NCBI GenBank assembly: GCA_964030785.1
Contig: OZ034979.1
Location: forward strand, 7,890,883 to 7,954,882
From: Siderastrea siderea
Lineage: Eukaryota; Cnidaria; Anthozoa; Scleractinia; Rhizangiidae
Reading direction: 5' to 3'
Length of the DNA: 64,000 nt
Position numbers and translations under genes: made by a program. The notes below the pieces were generated by a model. That model searched no databases and was not told where the DNA came from. It saw only the letters and a list, made by a program, of their open reading frames with translations. This document shows positions 15,301 through 24,600 of the stretch, in pieces; position 1 is the first letter of the stretch, and each line of letters starts with the position of its first letter.

Positions 15301-17300
15301 GGTTAGTTTTCAAAGCTTAAAAAGTGCTCCTAATGTTGGTGAATACTCCTACTCCTGGTAGGATTGTACATCCAGGGTATTGAGTTAATAACCAAGCCAA
15401 GGAAACAACCTTAAGTTTGGGGGTGAGATATCGGTCCCAGTTTCAGGTCATTAAATCATGAAGGAAACAGTGACTATGCTTGTGACCAGTTCTTCTTGTA
15501 GCAAAACAGTTTGGACATCTTCTGATCAGTGTGCAGGTTACAGGTTCTTATTTGCTCCTTTACTTATGAGCTGTCTACTTTTTGACAGATGTGCACTTCT
15601 GATCTCTTGTGTAGCACTTGCTACATTTAGCTGCAAAAGTACTTTAGAAACTGCTACATGCAGGTGCAAATTCACCCCCCCCCCCCTCAGAGCCACTCCT
15701 CCCCCTTTCAATGTTGCTTTGCTACCTAGATCATGTCTTGGTAGCACTCAAGGGAATTTGCAGCTGCTCTTTGGGTTGGGGCAATATTGACTATGCCAAG
15801 TAGGTTTTTGGATAACAGTGCCTCAACAATTTTGTGGCTAATTGTAGTTCAACCAGTTACTTACATTATAAGAAAGCTAACTTCTGTTAGAAACTTAATG
15901 AGAACTGTGAGCTTATTGGATCAATTCCCAGTTACGAGAAATGTCAACAGAAAAGTGTGGCAGGTGAGAAAGGATGGGACACTGTTAAACCCTTTGCATA
16001 ATTCTATTTTACAGTAAACCAGTAAATGAATCAGCAAAATCAGTACATACAGCCGTAATACTTGTGTGAGTTGTCTTCAGGTGATTTTTTTTTAACTTCG
16101 TTATCTTGTTTGACAGGGCCTGTATTCAACTCAACTTGCCTGACAGCATTGCCATGCAGGTCGATTGTCTTCTTCATTGTCCTCAAAGCACTGATACTTC
16201 AGTAAGGGAAGCTATGCACGTTCAGAGTATTTCTCACTGGGCTCCTGCAAATATTGGCCCTTACAGTCAAGCAACAAAGGTACATAATTTTTTTTTGGGG
16301 GGGGGGGGTTTGGAGGGAATGTGGATAGGGGGGCTCAGTTCTAACTTTCTGCTTGTTACACCCCACCCCCTCTCTTTCTCTGTAGACGCTTCTGCCTCAC
16401 TGTGCTTTTCTCAAAGTAGTTACAAGCTGTTGTCAGTATTTAGCGAGTATTTCAAGACACAAGGGAAAAACTTCACCAACTTTTTTAAAGATAATTGTGG
16501 ATTTGTCAACCGAGCTGATAAGGTAAATTGGCCACCATAAAGAGATTGAAAGCTGACATTTCGAGTGTTAGCCCTTCGTCAGAGCGAATCAAGGAATTGT
16601 GGGTTCATGTCATTTATATGAAGAGTGGTGGAGCTACGCTATTGGTAGGAACACGGCAACATGAAAAACAAGAATGAATTAGTTGAATGAAAAGCGTTCC
16701 TTGACCATGGGGATTAAGTGTGCCGATTTGAAAAGTGAATTTTTGTTCTAGATTTTTGCGGCTTTCCATGTTACCCTGGTGTAGGGAAAGGCCACAGATC
16801 ATCATGTGTTGGCTATAAATGATTAGGGAGATTGAAATGTTGGGCGACTCAGGTTTGGATGTGTTCTTGTCATTTCTTTCAACGTCTCGTAGGTGTTCGC
16901 GGAAAATGGTCACCTTGCCTCCTCTCTGTTTCACCAATGTATATCTTTTGGCATAAAGTGCATGTTATGCAATAGATAACATTTGCGGAGGTGCATGTAT
17001 AGCGATCATGGAAATTTAAACAATTGCATGGGTCCTGTTATTTTGTTGGCATTGTGAATGAAAGGACAAGTGTTGCATTGTTTGTGCGCGCATTTAAAAG
17101 TACCCGGTTCATTATCAGATTTAAGTACACTTCTAACTAGAAAGTTATTCATTTTTCAAATTGGCACATTTAATCCCCATGGTATCAACGAACACTTTTC
17201 ATTTAACTAATTTTTTTTGCACGTTGCCATATTCCTACCAATAGCATAGCTCCATCACTCTCCATATAAACGAAGTGCAACCCACAATTCCTTGATTTGC

Positions 17301-17336
<36 letters not shown>

Positions 17337-20250
17337 AATCTCTTTACGGTGGCCAATTCACCTTGTCATCTCAGTTGATAAATCCAAAAATTTTGTGTTT
17401 CACGTCCCCACTGACACAGCACCACAGTTTCTTTAGAAACTAACCCCCTTGCTTGTTAAATTTTTTGAAAGTCCTATCCTCACTGACATCCACAATCATA
17501 GTAATTATAGTTTCAGAAAACAAGTAGAGTAATTTTAAACAAAACTTGATACTTTAAACAGATGATAAGCACCTCTTAATAGTCTACTCATTGTAATTAC
17601 CATTTTGTAGAGAGGTGGGTGTAAGCAGATGTCTTACTGTGTTACAGGTATTGCATGAGAACACAGGGGGTCCAAACTTCCTACTTCCTCTAACCTTTAA
17701 TCCCATTTTCCACCCCTTCTTATTAACTCCCACCTCTTTTGTTTTTCAATTGCAAAATACTATGCAGGTTTGTGTAATTTTTTGTATTTCTCTTGCTTCC
17801 CACCACCTTGGCAATCCCACTTCCTGCTCCCTCTTTTCTGTCTCCTGCCCTCCCCTCCCCCCTCCCCCTACATTGTTTTAATTCCCTTGTTAGAATTTGT
17901 GTTTATTTCTTGTTTTAAGTGGAGTAAAATAATTATTGGTAGTATTGCATTCACTCTGCAGGCTAGGGACACTTTGTTTGTCTCAGGATCAATTGGTTTG
18001 TGGCCTCCGACAATGACCATGGTGTCAGGCGGCATTTCACAAGAGGTACCTCTGTCTCTGCGGCATGTTGAAAGGGTGATATCAGCTATGTCTCCTGGGG
18101 AATCACTTCAAAGTGTTGTTCATGGATTTTGTTTCCTAACTTCACCTGCTTATGTGTCTGTTGCAAAGAATGTTTGGAATCAAGTTTCATCATCAAAGGT
18201 AATTTCATTAAAATGGTTATGATGGTTATGATTGAGATGTGTCTTTGTTGAGCTCATTTGTCAGTGTGGTTTTTAAGTTGCACACAGGCTGCAAGTGGCC
18301 AATGCACTCCCCTATTGTACACCTGGATAGAGACAGACAATGTGGAGTAAAGTTTTATTTTTCTAAGAAAAAGCTAATGTTATGCAGAGACCAGCATTGA
18401 GCCACTCAAAAATCCCTTTTGTGCTAACTAGAGGTACGAGTGGAATGGTGTACAGTACAACAAACTACTGTCATTAACAATATTGGCGGGCTTATCATTA
18501 AGAGAAAAATAATGTTCACTTTCTTTAACACCAAAAGCCCATTAACTAAATTAAGTATCTTCTGTGTATATTATTGGAAATTAAGTTTTTGAATGTAATT
18601 GTGTGGAGTTTATTTTTAAGGGTAAGTGGGGGTATCTTCCATGTGTGTGAAATGATTTTAAAAGTAAATTAATGCAGAAACTCTTTATGTTATCTTCTGT
18701 TTTCTAACATGCTGTTAATTGATTTGGTTTAACTTGAGGTCAGACTGCAGAAGGCAATGAGCAAGATGTGGAGTCACCATTGGGGTTAATGTCATACATA
18801 ATTGTGCCTGCTTTACCAAAGGGAGCCCTGGTGGAATGGCATGTTGTGGCTCAGGAAAATCTTATCCAGCATCAATGTATGTGTATAGCTTTTCAAGTGG
18901 AGTAGTGTAAGTCAGATTAAACCTTGACTAATTGGCCAAATTGGGGGCTTGGACATGGAGTCAATCACCCCTTCAACTATCATTCCCTCCCCGCCACCCA
19001 GGGGATGGACACGCACCTGTAAATCCTCAATGCAAACTAATACTGCAAAGTTCCCAACTAAGACAATGGTTTTGTTCATATTGAAACAAATGATGAATAG
19101 GCCCAGGTGTGTACCCGTCCATGCTGACTTGTCTAGAATGTCATACTGTGCAAGCAGCATAGCCTCTGTACAGCCTCAAGAAAAATAATGAGGAGAATGA
19201 ATCATGCTTGTACAGATAATTTGATTTCTGATTACAAAACATCCTGTTCTTTTTTCAGCTGGCTCCTCATCTGTGAACAGGGATAAGTTCAGTTTTAGAG
19301 TACAAAGTATTGCTGTCAAGGGAAATAGTTGTAATAGCTTTGCTGTTAACTTCGAAGTTGGTAAGTTGCTGGGCCAGTATTCTTCAGTAATGCGGTTGTC
19401 CAGTGCTGACTTTTCTTTTTCATACAACCTTGAATTCAGCATTAAACATTGTTGAATAAAAACCACCTTTAATAAAAACCCAAACAGACTGGATTAACTA
19501 AAATAATGTAGCCTGGGATGAGGCCAAACTTTAGCATCACTCTCTCAACAAATAAATTTTAAGCAGGGAAACCTAGATTATGATGAGGGCACCTGGAACT
19601 AGAATAAACAAATGCTTTCCCATTGGTTGATTTTTGTTTCAAGGCAGGTCACATGAGCAATGCACACATGGTAACAATGAAAATGTTTGTCATCAAATGT
19701 CCCCGCAACCTCATGCAGGAGATAAAACCAGTTTGAATTTATGCATCTTTTTGTGGGAACAAAATTTTGTCACAGTGACAAGGATTTTTCATTTGAACAG
19801 CAATGTCAGATGAAGGGAATTGCCACTGAGGCCCGTCCCTGGGTCATGTCTCTGTGACCCGTTGCCTAGTGTGCTCCAACCTTGACGAAACCCCCGCAGC
19901 TTACAACTTCATTTGTACTGACAGTGTCCATATTGTACTCTTTAGAGTCTGATTCAACTGACTGTGATGTGGAGGAAATCATGGACACGGTTGTTTGCGA
20001 GTTACGATGTTGCTTCTCACATCATGACATTAGTGTCACTGATTTGATGTACATGAGGATATTTTATGTCAAAGATATCATGGACCACTGGCATGCAGAA
20101 GACTTTATACGCAACTATAGGGACTTGCAGGGGAATATTTTTCCTGCCCCTGCTTTTTCTCTTATACCTGTGGATGGACTTGAAAGGGAGAACACCATAA
20201 TGATGTTTTGTTGCTTTCTTCAGAAACCAGAGAAAGGAAAGCAAGACTGA
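2477..20250 (+). CDS. DPH6: Diphthine-ammonia ligase DPH6, 5'-partial, multi-exon
   Basis: DPH6 does the last, ATP-dependent amidation step of diphthamide formation on the elongation-factor-2 histidine, in the cytosol. Exons seen: 2477-2550, 3728-3846, 6965-7029, 7529-7620, 8976-9069, 12833-12958, 14679-14808, 16117-16279, 17962-18198, 18744-18876, 19259-19360 and 19946-20250 (TGA stop). Hallmarks in order are VGAILSDYQRLRVENV, LAYLWRRDQQELL, CGEGGEYETFTLDCPLF and SEVVIHSDDAFAPVGFLRF (adenine-nucleotide alpha-hydrolase/ligase domain), then two YjgF/RidA-like domains (DYIWICGIYG to MQVDCLLHC; WAPANIGPYSQATK to the end). Frames join at all paired junctions. The N-terminal exons are outside the window. 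One exon of length 3n+1 is missing between 9069 and 12833 and was not found by eye. Human DPH6 lacks the YjgF extension; yeast and many invertebrate proteins have it. It converges on UBE2F. Confidence 0.93.
2666..3200 (+). mobile_element. Short hAT-like DNA element with TTF/hAT-style N-terminal ORF
   Basis: Inverted ends CAGTGTTCAATCTA (2666-2679) and TAGATTGAACACTG (3187-3200) bound 535 bp in a DPH6 intron. The CAGTG terminus fits the CAGNG consensus of hAT elements. An ORF at 2938-3132 starts MKRQQKLTFFI and continues with an acidic, Ser/Thr-rich stretch. That opening resembles the N-termini of hAT-derived and zinc-finger transposase-like proteins, so this may be an internally deleted derivative. 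An AGGTT directly before the left end recurs one base after the right end; the TSD is therefore uncertain. Confidence 0.6.
4627..5210. repeat. Tandem repeat, about 145-bp unit, four copies
   Basis: The marker tgaagatgtt occurs at 4641, 4786, 4931 and 5077, spacings of 145, 145 and 146 bp. Each unit also carries an AGGCTTGAACCATAGGAG-type block, an AT-rich block, and a block reading GTGGAGTCCCCTATAAAACC. The last copy is the most diverged. It lies in the DPH6 intron between exons 3728-3846 and 6965-7029 and encodes nothing recognisable. Confidence 0.9.
5460..6016 (-). mobile_element. LINE 3' end fragment with reverse-transcriptase C-terminal tail
   Basis: The minus strand 6016-5645 reads the tail region of a non-LTR retrotransposon reverse transcriptase: YLKCMLVFKCLHNLAPPYL, then HDYNTRHRDLLHLPFAK and FRVSGTKIWNSLPLKLRR. 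This is typical of CR1/L2/jockey-like LINEs. It is followed on the minus strand by a short 3' UTR and an A-rich simple repeat at about 5460-5490, where such elements end. No upstream RT domain is present, so the copy is 5'-truncated. Confidence 0.8.
7529..7620 (+). CDS. DPH6: DPH6 signature exon
   Basis: This exon, flanked by ttgcag and gtaagt, encodes NHRYGSNVCGEGGEYETF followed by TLDCPLFKKKII. The GEGGEYET and TLDCPLF strings are the most diagnostic part of the diphthine-ammonia ligase domain. The exon ends in phase 2 and joins 8976-9069, which begins with the missing third base. Confidence 0.95.
7683..7887. mobile_element. piggyBac-like MITE, CCCTTTAAGCC family, copy A
   Basis: Begins CCCTTTAAGCCTTG and ends GGGCTCAAAGGG followed by TTAA (7888-7891). 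The left flank reads ATGA, a decayed TTAA. It shares internal sequence with copies at 9097, 14852, 26914, 35366, 43616 and about 55664, including TTCTCC near the start and a CAAGACATCTTATCCTTGGTGATC-type middle. No coding capacity. Confidence 0.8.
7986..8804. mobile_element. Non-autonomous DNA element, CAGGGTTT ends, 5-bp TSD
   Basis: Left end CAGGGTTTGTATGG; the right end, reverse-complemented, is CAGGGTTTCGTACC. The flanks are CATAG at 7981-7985 and CATAG at 8805-8809, an exact 5-bp duplication. Sub-terminal motifs with CCTGGAAA and CTGGAAAATCC recur at both ends. The interior (8300-8600) is rich in degenerate short repeats containing ATACTAA. No protein is encoded. The ends resemble hAT, but the duplication is shorter than the usual 8 bp. 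Confidence 0.8.
9097..9300. mobile_element. piggyBac-like MITE, CCCTTTAAGCC family, copy B
   Basis: Starts CCCTTTAAGCCCCAA, ends GGGGCTTAAAGCG, and is flanked by TTAA at 9093-9096 and 9301-9304. A diverged, partly truncated second copy follows directly (about 9305-9480). It shares the AAATGTCTTGATG and AATTCTCCCAACTAGTACC blocks. Confidence 0.85.
9540..10680. repeat. Tandem repeat of about 133 bp, interrupted by a transposon
   Basis: The blocks GGTTGCACTGTCCA, AAATGCAGCTGA and GAGTGTCTTCAAAATCACAG recur in order. TGCAGCTGA at 9612 and 9745 are 133 bp apart. The array continues past the insertion at 9754-10470 (same blocks at 10471-10680). About four diverged units; non-coding, in a DPH6 intron. 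Confidence 0.75.
9754..10470. mobile_element. MULE-like fold-back element with 9-bp TSD
   Basis: The inverted ends run TAATCTCGTTCCCAGATCT on the left and AGATCTGGGAACGAGATTA on the right, followed inward by CGAAGCCGAAGGCGAGAT facing ATCTCGCCTTCGGCTTCG. Both sides are flanked by TGCAGCTGA (9745-9753 and 10471-10479), an exact 9-bp duplication. The insertion splits a unit of the surrounding tandem repeat, which proves it is younger. A 9-bp duplication fits Mutator-like elements. No transposase inside. Confidence 0.88.
11846..12002. mobile_element. Short palindromic MITE
   Basis: Inverted arms: CACGTGTAGGCAGGTTGAAA and ACCAGATCAACTCGG on the left face CCGAGTTGATCCGGT and GTACCTGCCTACCATGTG on the right. 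The whole is about 155 bp with a GATC-rich centre. No coding capacity; TSD not resolved. Confidence 0.7.
12225..12310. repeat. (TCAA)n microsatellite
   Basis: Long run of the tetranucleotide TCAA with a few interruptions, in a DPH6 intron. Confidence 0.95.
13088..13585. mobile_element. Nested fold-back elements in a DPH6 intron
   Basis: The outer arms are GATGATGACCCTCACAGTTA (about 13098) and TAACTGTGAGGGCCATCATC (about 13560), followed inward on the right by TTGTTCTTTTATATCAACTG and CTTAAGTTG. Two inner palindromes sit inside: about 13139-13241, with arms GATATGAATTTTATTTTTGA and its inverse, and 13252-13417, with arms TAGACAAGAGTGTT and AACACTCTTGTCTA next to TATA. A short stretch at 13440-13515 contains TGGGTTCGAATCC, a B-box-like motif of a tRNA-derived SINE remnant. 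A compact relative of the outer element lies at 43081-43245. Confidence 0.7.
13740..14395. repeat. 105-bp repeat family, diverged tandem copies
   Basis: Repeated blocks GGAAAGTACTGCTCA, AGCTTTCATTTGA, a TAGGATTTCATCCACAGACT-like block, and TTAGAACCACCTTGTACAG recur every 100-110 bp. The same family occurs at 20371-20580, 28820-28996, 29482-29590, 45410-45920 and, inverted, at 59965-61180. Here it lies in a DPH6 intron. Confidence 0.85.
14556..14580. repeat. (ATT)n microsatellite
   Basis: Short run of ATT units in a DPH6 intron. Confidence 0.8.
14852..15060. mobile_element. piggyBac-like MITE, CCCTTTAAGCC family, copy C
   Basis: Starts CCCTTTAAACCCCAG, ends GGGCTTAAAGGG, with exact TTAA on both sides (14848-14851 and 15061-15064). 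Lies 43 bp downstream of a DPH6 exon. Non-coding. Confidence 0.88.
16497..17455 (-). mobile_element. Penelope-like retroelement remnant with GIY-YIG endonuclease
   Basis: Two inverted copies of a terminal block containing GATAAGGTAAATTGGCCACC and GTTAGCCCTTCGTCAGAGC flank the interior. The minus strand 17000-16614 reads a GIY-YIG homing-type endonuclease in two frames: VIYCITCTLCQKIYIGET, a frameshift, then FREHLRDVERNDKNTSKP, ICGLSLHQGNMESRKNLEQK and FQIGTLNPHG. These strings are typical of Penelope C-termini. The reverse-transcriptase domain is gone. It lies in a DPH6 intron; the terminal block also occurs alone at 58660-58870. Confidence 0.85.
17650..17880. repeat. Dispersed C-rich repeat, copy 1
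   Basis: C/T-rich sequence with AACTCCCACCTCTTTT, CAAAATACTATGCA, CTTGCTTCCCACCACCTTGG and long CCCTCCCC runs. It matches a second copy at 55930-56165 in the same block order. It contains no supported gene, though an incidental ORF runs through it. Confidence 0.6.
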
Positions 20251-21655
20251 CTCACTTCTGGCTTCTTAATTCTCTAACCCCAATTCTGCCAGAGTACTGA
20301 CTAATAATATTTCGTTATATAACTCAGAAAAATTCAAAAGGAGATCAGTACCACCATAAAGGTCTCAAGTTCAATAGCTTTCATTTGGATGGTGAAACTT
20401 GTACATCATAACAAGCAGCACCACAGGAAAGTACTGTTCAATAGGATTACACTGTCCCACAGACTGAAAAGTTAGAACCATCTTGTACAGTGCAATAAAC
20501 AGCACCACAGGAAAGTAATGCTCAGTAGCTTTCATTTGAATGCTCACACTTTGAGGTTTCATCTATAGAGTAAAAAATAGAACCATACAATTATTGTTCG
20601 TGTTATCTGCTTTATTCATTTTACAAAATATTGCCTATGTGTGCTTAAGAAATCAAAGACATTGATGTACTTCGATTCCTTAAGTACGTACAGACTTTAT
20701 TATAAATTATTTATTATTAATGTTACAATAATGAAAAAGAGCAGCTACAGTCAACCCCCTCAACTGCTTCCTGTACACTAAACTACAAACTCCCATCCTC
20801 TTACTAGATGTTCCGACCACTTTTGTCAGCTTTCCCTTTTCTCCAGCTTCCCGCTACCTCACAAATAGCATTTTACTTCCAGTTCCTTCCTCCCCTGTCC
20901 CCAAATTGGTGAGCTCACACACAAAAACTACAATCTTATCCTCCCAACAGTGTCTTGAAGTTGATTAAAAAAAAACTCGTCTGCGCCTCATTTTTTCAAC
21001 CCACTTCTTGGTGTTTGGATATCCTGATGAAACACTCTTTCTTGTTTTCAATATATTACGCTTGGGAGGGGTAGTTAGTTCGTTATTAAGAGTCAATGTA
21101 TTATAGTTTTATTGCTTGTTTGTTTGTATGTAGTATATAGCTTATTGTGCATGTACATGTTTTAACGAGTTTTTGTAAGCTCCTCAGTGTTACATGGATA
21201 AATAAACTATTGTATTGTATTGTGAAGAGCCTTCCTGGTCTTTTATGATTTCAAGGGGTAGGGGAAAATGACTAACCTAGTTTTAATGAAGGCTGCAATG
21301 ACCTACACAATTTAATTTTTTGTTCTATTTTTCATCTGTGAACTGTAACAGTGCTGTTATATCAGTATCCTAGCAATTTTTAGTTATCCTATGTACAGTA
21401 AGGAATGGCACAAATAGAGACACCAGGTCTAGAGAGCCACGTCTGAGGCAAATTTCTCAATATTAAAATAATATTGTTTCAATTTAAGGACTTGGTGAAA
21501 AAATTGGTATATGAATGTTTGATTTTCGCTCAAAATCACACTAATTTTGGTACCATTGTTGTTACAGACTTTCTTCAACTAAGCCCTTCAATTAATGTGT
21601 TGCTTAAAGTATTTCTGTTGACACTGGTCACCAAGGCACTGACACTATGCTATTG
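20251..21655. other. Convergent intergenic region between DPH6 and UBE2F
   Basis: Contains the probable 3' UTR of DPH6. About two diverged units of the 105-bp repeat family lie at 20371-20580. A short inverted repeat at about 20645-20690 pairs TGCTTAAGAAATCAAAG with CTTCGATTCCTTAAGTA. The rest has no recognised gene. Confidence 0.6.
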
Positions 21656-24600
21656 TTATCTTCTGGGTGATGCATACAGCCTGATGTAATCTTCTACTCT
21701 TCTTCGAAATGACTCCTGTTGGAAGATTTAATGTTAAAAATGAAAATGAGTATATATTGTGATGAGCAAAAATTTAAATGTTTTGGTGATTACATTTTGC
21801 TGTTAACTTCCACCTTGTCAAACTAATTAACTGTGGAGTTTCAGTGGTTAAGTATTATGAGCACATAAAATTGAGTAAAACTTAATTTACATATTTTCCC
21901 AATGGAAATCAAAGTTTGATGTTTTTGCCTTCTAACAGATATTTTCTTTTGTGCCTTCCTAATTCTTATATCAACCCTCGAACCCTGATGGGGAAGGAAG
22001 GGTGCTGGTGATGGTGTGTGTGGGTGTGTGTGGGGGGGGGGGGGGGGTTAAGATTAAGAGCTTTCATGGTAGTTGACTCTTTTCTCAGAAAAGGTGTAAG
22101 AAGCCTTCTAGGAACGTGTAGTATGAAAATAAAATGCAAACTTGATAATTATTTCTTTTCTTACCTTATTCTTAAAATACAACTCTGAAGCCTCAACATT
22201 AAGTGGATCATCAAAGTTTAGCAAGTCCTTTGGATAGTTGGAAATATAGAATTTATTAAACATCATTCAAAAACAAGTATATGACTAATAATTATTGATG
22301 TACCGGTATTTATAACTGAACAATTCACAAACAAATTATCCTATCAGGTTAATGAGTAAGAATTTTATATTTAAAAGCACTTACAGTGAATAAAGAATTA
22401 AGTCCCCACACAATATCCTGTAGAAAATAAAAGACAAAACTATTTTTATTCATTAAATAAAAACCTGCTGCAAACTTGCAGTCAGGTTCTTTCAGTATTC
22501 TTTGCACAGCCATGGCCCATTCTTTTACTGCACTTTTCAATAACGTGAAAACTTAAAGGCTCAAGACTCAATCAACAGTTACATTTTTCACTCCCATCAG
22601 TCATGGTAGAGAGTCTTTAGAAGTTCAGCTCAATGGGTCAAAAGGTCAAGTTCCCCCCCACTTTGATTGGTGGACTTCCATCCACTTTGTCATTTGTTGT
22701 TTTATGGTTTGTTGGTTGCCAATGTAATAATGACTAATAATAGAGAAAATGAAAACCCCCACCTACCCCTCCCCTAACCCAACATTTTGCTCTAAGTGAT
22801 AATAAGTAACAAATTAAAATAATGTTAGGTTAGGGGAGGGGTAAGTGGGGGTGTAGTTTCCAACTGCCAAACATGGAACCCAGTACTGGGGGGAGCGGAG
22901 GGTGCCAAGGGGTGACAGGAGGGGCAGAAGGAGGGATTGGTGGAAGGAAATTACATTTCGAAGGAAGTTGTAAGGAGAATTTGCCTCAAATATCAAGACA
23001 ATGCCCAAAGTTTTTTCTCCGTTTTGTGTCAAGTAAAGTGAGTGGGAAGGGTGCAGCGGGTGACTGCTATCTTGGTCATGTGGTAAGAGTTGCACATGCA
23101 AATGAAGCACAAAATCACAACAAAAATTAGGCAATGTTCTTGGAAAGAACTGAGGGTCTCATGCAAAAATTCAGGCAGTTCAGAGCAAAAAATAGAACAG
23201 CATTAAATTTAACATAAGATGATTAAACTTCCAGACTTCAATTAAAAGGCCCATCACAACATGGTTGTTTCTGTACCTACCTTTAACGTTCTTGTTGGGG
23301 CCCAGCCTGAGCCATCAAGAGTGTGTTCCCTTAACAAGCTACATTAAGGAAAGAGTAACATGACAAATGGTAATTTGTTATATAGAATTTTACATGAATT
23401 GTTACACTGTGGGACCTACATGTAACAGCAAACTGGCTTTGAACAGAGAAGAAATAAACACTAATTACTGTAAATGCTCTTCTTTTTATCACTGACACAG
23501 AATACTCAGGCATGTTGATTACAAAATACCTTAAGCAAACTTCTCCACTCTCACTAATGTTTGGATGCCAGATTTTTGTTTCACACCAGACAATAGGTGG
23601 CTGTAAAAGATGTAAAATAATTTTGTGAGATGCAAAAATTAATATTCTGGTATGCTTTCCATTTTGTCCACAGGTCACCCACTTGAGCCACAGCTAAACC
23701 ACATAATTAGAATTTTACCCAGTTCCTGTTGTATGAAACAACTAGAAATACAAATACCCCCCCCCCCGCCCCCGGATGAGATGCTAGTCTACCACAAGGT
23801 TAATTTTTTAGTGTTCCAATAGGTTAGCAGTTCCCATTTATACACTTGGGACCTGTTTCTAAAAACTTATGAGATCAGTGAAACTTGTGAGGACAATTTT
23901 GGGACTGAAAAACTATGCAGATGTCTAATAGCTTTTCAAGCCCAAAGAATCTTTAGGAGTTTTGAGAGGCAAACCGCGGGTAGAAAGAGAAATTTTACAA
24001 AAGAGAATCATTTAGGGTAACAACAAGATGGCAGAAACCAGCTTTGAATCAATGCCATGCAAAAAAAAAAAAACACTCTCCATGAGCCTACTAGTAGCTC
24101 CTGAAGTAGCTAGAGAATCTGACTGGTTTTTGGGTTTGATTCACATTAGGAATTCAGATTTTTCCTTTGTACCACACTTATACGATCTTTTGCAAAATTT
24201 CTCTAATATTATTATTATTTTTTTATTACTTAAGTTAAAACTGTACTGACCTTTATATTATACTCTTCTGGTATTGTGACATGAAATATAAAAATTCCTT
24301 CCTTCCAGTATCCCTCTCCTTAGAACACAAAAAGCAAACAGAAAAAATGCACTGAGTGCTAACAGTGTGAACACACACTGATGCAAAAATTTTGGCTTTC
24401 CTCTTACCTGGTGTTACAGTGAGAGTGAATTCATGAAGAACATTTGGGTCCTTGAACTCCACTTTACAAGATTCTGGAATAGAATGTTAATAATTTTATT
24501 TTTGGAAAAATTGACTTTCTCCAAACTTTTGTATCTGCCATATTTTCTATAGTCAGAAGTATAGAAATTATGAAAAACTTGGTTATCTTAGAGTCACTCA

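Noticed and set aside
15458..15790. 110-aa Ser/Cys-rich ORF
   Set aside because: Low-complexity C-run region inside a DPH6 intron with no homology I recognise.
22873..23130. Gly-rich 85-aa ORF
   Set aside because: G-rich sequence in a UBE2F intron; antisense to the gene and without domain features.
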